64,000 bases of DNA from Marinilabiliales bacterium (GTDB lineage: Bacteria > Bacteroidota > Bacteroidia > Bacteroidales > ML635J-15), in NCBI GenBank assembly GCA_002869385.1, contig PKTB01000007.1:144729-208728 (forward strand). The letters are read 5' to 3'. The position numbers were made by a program, and so were the translations under genes. Under the pieces are notes generated by a model that did not search any database, had not been told where the DNA came from, and saw only the letters and a program-made list of their open reading frames with translations. This document shows positions 61,346 to 64,000 of this stretch, piece by piece; position 1 is the stretch's first letter, and the number at the start of each line of letters is the position of its first letter.

Positions 61346-63700
61346 TTATAACATATTACCTAGTTTTATCCCAAAATACAAGGTTCTTGGTGAAGTAGGT
61401 CCGTAAATATATGCGGGGTCTCGATCTGCACCAATATCAAAATCTTTTTGATAAGAATTGAATATGTTTTTGACACATGCATATATTTGCAAGGATGCAC
61501 CATTTAATTTAATGTTGTGTTTAATCTTAAATCCTAAATCAAAAAATGGGTTAGAAGTTCTTAATTCTCCAAGTTCGGGATTTGATAAAGTATTTCCAAA
61601 ATATGGAACGAGCATTTTTCCTGTGTACGTTCCTGTTAATGAAATACCGGATTTCTTACTGACATTATAATTTGTAGTTATGAACCCATAATTACCAGGA
61701 GTTCGGAAAAATTCCCTTTCATTAAATTCGTGCACTTCTTCATACATGCTTTTTTGAAGAGTAAAACCTGATTTAATGTTAAGGCTTCTTCCTGGAAAAA
61801 TTCCTAATTCAAAATTTAAACCTTGTACAACAGCTCCAGATTCAGCATTTACCCTTGTATATATGACTGTCCCGTTTTCATCGGGAGACCCATATTGGTT
61901 AACAAATGGATTTTGTAGAATAGTATAAAATCCTTCGACGAGAAAACTAATATTCGTTTTTCCAAAGTTCTTTCTAAAATCAAGAGAACTGGTAATACTA
62001 TGACTCGTTTCTTGTTTTAAGTTTACATCATTTCTATGTATGATTTGTCTTGAGCCTGAGGTCTCAATATGGAGATCTTCATCAAAGACCTGTGGAGCAC
62101 GAAAGCCTTGTGAGTAACTTGCTCTTAATTGCAAATACTGAGTTAAATCAAAAAGCATGTTTACTCTTGGGCTAAAAACATTACCTGATTTTTTTTGATT
62201 TGTATCTTCAAGATTATTTACTGAATAATTATCAAGTCGTGCTCCTAAACTTAATTTGAATCTGCTAAGTTTATATTCATATTGTGCATATAAGCCATTT
62301 GTAATTAGTTGTTGATTTGCAATAGTAGTATTACTTGTAAAAGGAATCTCTTGAATTGTATTATCATCAATAACAGCATTCTCAATATCAGGATAAGAAA
62401 GCTTAGTGTCATTTAGATTTGAACCTGTACTTTCTATACCTGCAACTAGATTTGATTTTTCCTCGCGCATTGTGTATTGTACTCCTGCTGAATAAGACAA
62501 GTCTTTTTTTTTACCGTAATCTGCCAGTGAGTAATTTGCACCATAGTATGAATTCCGCAGAATATGTTGCGCAGAGGCGTAAATAGCAATTTGGTCCATT
62601 TCTCTAACAAAGATATCCATATTAATTGCTGCGGTATTAATGTTATGTTCAACTGCTTCTGCAATTTCTGACATATGATAATGTACTTCAAAATCACTTC
62701 CGCCACGCCTTTTTTCATTTATGCTAAAATAGTCAAAACTGATTTTTGTTTTTTGATTAAATCTATGAAAAATTCGGGTTCCAATTGTAGTGTTCTTAGC
62801 TTCGGATAACTCGGAGAAACCATCATTATTAGCGTCAAAATGTTCTTTGTCTCTATGAAATCCATAAACTGACATGCCTGTTTTAGAATCCGATGAAACT
62901 ATGGATGAGTTTAAGCTTAAATCAACTCCATAACTAGGCTTATTATTAGTAACACCATATATATTTGCTGTTGAACCAAATTCATAAGAGTTAGTAATAG
63001 GGTCTTTTAATATTAAATTAACAGTGCCTGCTATTGCATTACTACCGTATAATGCAGAGCCTCCACCACGAACAATCTCGACTCGTTCTATCATATTTGT
63101 AGGTATGAGTTCTAATCCGTAAACACCTGCTAATCCGCTAAAAATAGCTCTCGAATTGATAAGAATTTGAGAATATGGGCCTTCGAGACCGTTCATTCGT
63201 AATTGATTAAAACCACAATTTTGACAATTGTTTTCCATTCGTAAGCCTGAACAAAAATTTAAGCCATCAGAGATTGTTGCACTATTATTTGATTCAAGAG
63301 CTTTTGGAGTTAGTGTATTTACAACGACTGCAGATTCTTTTCTGTTTTTTTTGTTTCTATCTCCAGTAACAACAACTTCTTCCAAACCCAATGCATCAGC
63401 CTGTAGATCAAAATTTAGTTCAATTGTTTTACCTTCAGTGATAGTTATTGTTTTTTCAGACTGTTTGTATCCTAAAGATTGAGCGATAATTGTATATGTT
63501 CCTGATGGCATATTGATTAATTGGTAATGCCCTGTTTCATCAGTAGCACACCCAATAGTTGTGTTTTTGACCATTATGTTTGCAAAAGCAATATGTTCAT
63601 CACAACAAGTAACATGTCCAATAATATTTGCATCGGACTTGCTTTGTCCAAACATTTGTATTGATATTATCGCAAAAATTGCGACATAGAAATATTTCAT
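61346..63700 (-). CDS. TonB-dependent outer-membrane receptor
   Basis: 784 aa. A signal peptide (MKYFYVAIFAIISIQMFG) is followed by a carboxypeptidase-regulatory-like domain (VTCCDEHIAFANIMVKNTTI), a plug domain (EEVVVTGDRNKK, then VERVEIVRGGGSALYGSNAI) and a 22-strand barrel ending YFGIKLGNML. The segment ENNCQNCGFNQLRMNGLEGP (paired Cys) and ILINSRAIFSGLAGVYG mark a BtuB/colicin-I-receptor-like subgroup. Substrate probably a metal or metal chelate (inference), helped by the His-rich neighbour upstream. Confidence 0.88.
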   Translation of the reverse strand: MKYFYVAIFAIISIQMFGQSKSDANIIGHVTCCDEHIAFANIMVKNTTIGCATDETGHYQLINMPSGTYTIIAQSLGYKQSEKTITITEGKTIELNFDLQADALGLEEVVVTGDRNKKNRKESAVVVNTLTPKALESNNSATISDGLNFCSGLRMENNCQNCGFNQLRMNGLEGPYSQILINSRAIFSGLAGVYGLELIPTNMIERVEIVRGGGSALYGSNAIAGTVNLILKDPITNSYEFGSTANIYGVTNNKPSYGVDLSLNSSIVSSDSKTGMSVYGFHRDKEHFDANNDGFSELSEAKNTTIGTRIFHRFNQKTKISFDYFSINEKRRGGSDFEVHYHMSEIAEAVEHNINTAAINMDIFVREMDQIAIYASAQHILRNSYYGANYSLADYGKKKDLSYSAGVQYTMREEKSNLVAGIESTGSNLNDTKLSYPDIENAVIDDNTIQEIPFTSNTTIANQQLITNGLYAQYEYKLSRFKLSLGARLDNYSVNNLEDTNQKKSGNVFSPRVNMLFDLTQYLQLRASYSQGFRAPQVFDEDLHIETSGSRQIIHRNDVNLKQETSHSITSSLDFRKNFGKTNISFLVEGFYTILQNPFVNQYGSPDENGTVIYTRVNAESGAVVQGLNFELGIFPGRSLNIKSGFTLQKSMYEEVHEFNEREFFRTPGNYGFITTNYNVSKKSGISLTGTYTGKMLVPYFGNTLSNPELGELRTSNPFFDLGFKIKHNIKLNGASLQIYACVKNIFNSYQKDFDIGADRDPAYIYGPTSPRTLYFGIKLGNML

Positions 63701-63756
63701 TGTTTTTTTGTTTTTCTACCTTACTAAAATTAACTGCACTTATAATAATTAAAAAT

Positions 63757-64000
63757 TTATACAGTAGGAGGTGGACGTACTTTTAAAGTCAGGTTATAAA
63801 ATGAAGAGTGAAAATAATTATAGTAATATCTTTTGATATTATTTTTTGATCTATAAATTTTTCCAATAATAATTAGGCTTAGGCCTAAAATAAGTACATT
63901 ATTTAATATATGATAGATATATAATTCTTGTTGAGAATGTTTGTGTTTGGCTGCACCATTAGGTGATTTTTCTGTCTTATTAAATGGGTGGGCATGAGAA
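63757..64000 (-). CDS. His-rich small membrane protein, partial (HYC_CC_PP-like)
   Basis: The C-terminal ~80 aa of a minus-strand gene that continues past the window end. Visible: a His-rich stretch (SHAHPFNKT; AAKHKHSQQ), a hydrophobic helix (NVLILGLSLIIIGKIY) and the tail LKVRPPPTV. Small proteins with such PP tails accompany TonB receptors in Bacteroidota and are thought to deal with metals. It lies 56 bp upstream of the TonB receptor, so the two are probably one operon. Confidence 0.5.
   Translation of the reverse strand, partial: SHAHPFNKTEKSPNGAAKHKHSQQELYIYHILNNVLILGLSLIIIGKIYRSKNNIKRYYYNYFHSSFYNLTLKVRPPPTV

Noticed and set aside
1..64000. Insertion sequences with transposase genes.
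   Set aside because: No transposase ORF was recognised; the only recombinase is the tyrosine integrase at 9722-10993.

Overview
The window comes from an AT-rich member of the Bacteroidota, most like a marine or anaerobic Bacteroidales/Marinilabiliales relative (inference). The signs are several secreted proteins with type IX secretion (T9SS) sorting domains of type A and type B, promoters of the Bacteroidota form TTTG-N17-19-TAnnTTTG, an RseC-RnfBCDGEA operon, a futalosine-route menaquinone gene (mqnE), a TonB receptor with a carboxypeptidase-like N-terminal domain, and a VirE/DUF3987 mobile-element module.

Layout. 1-2.7 kb: accessory genes on the minus strand (a TPR protein and two unknowns). 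2.8-11.2 kb: an integrative element with unknown cargo (2966-5663), a VirE/DUF3987 gene, two helix-turn-helix proteins, an unknown protein and a tyrosine recombinase. It ends at a tRNA 3' fragment followed by a long nested inverted repeat and four 110-bp tandem repeats. 11.7-20.4 kb: two small genes, then three secreted proteins, including a gingipain-like C25 peptidase directly followed by a peptidylarginine deiminase that keeps every PPAD catalytic position. 20.6-26.1 kb: rseC-rnf operon. 26.2-33.2 kb: mazG, a glycosyltransferase, an ECF sigma factor, rsmG, rpmH, an outer-membrane protein, a lipoprotein, trhA and a DUF2851 gene. 33.4-37.2 kb: a T9SS type-B surface protein and a TPR protein in one operon. 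37.2-45.9 kb: a complete type II-C CRISPR-Cas locus (tracrRNA, cas9, cas1, cas2, leader promoter, 38 repeats). 46-50.9 kb: a TPR protein, a membrane protein with a decayed paralogue, mqnE and a membrane glycosyltransferase-like gene. 50.9-64 kb: serC, two large secreted proteins, sixA, metG, a TonB receptor and the end of a His-rich small membrane protein.

Three things stand out. (1) Twelve accessory or secreted genes carry 14 in-frame stop codons in otherwise open frames, with no frameshift, while roughly 25 kb of housekeeping and CRISPR genes carry none. (2) Cas9 (1517 aa) has about 230 extra residues before RuvC-III, made of four modules with a period of 56, 56 and 59 residues, each opening with a DGKYW-like motif. 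(3) The CRISPR locus is very legible: tracrRNA and leader each have a TTTG-N19-TAnnTTTG promoter, each repeat holds its own TAnnTTTG box, and the two distal repeats carry the same 36-bp GC-rich insertion at the same place.
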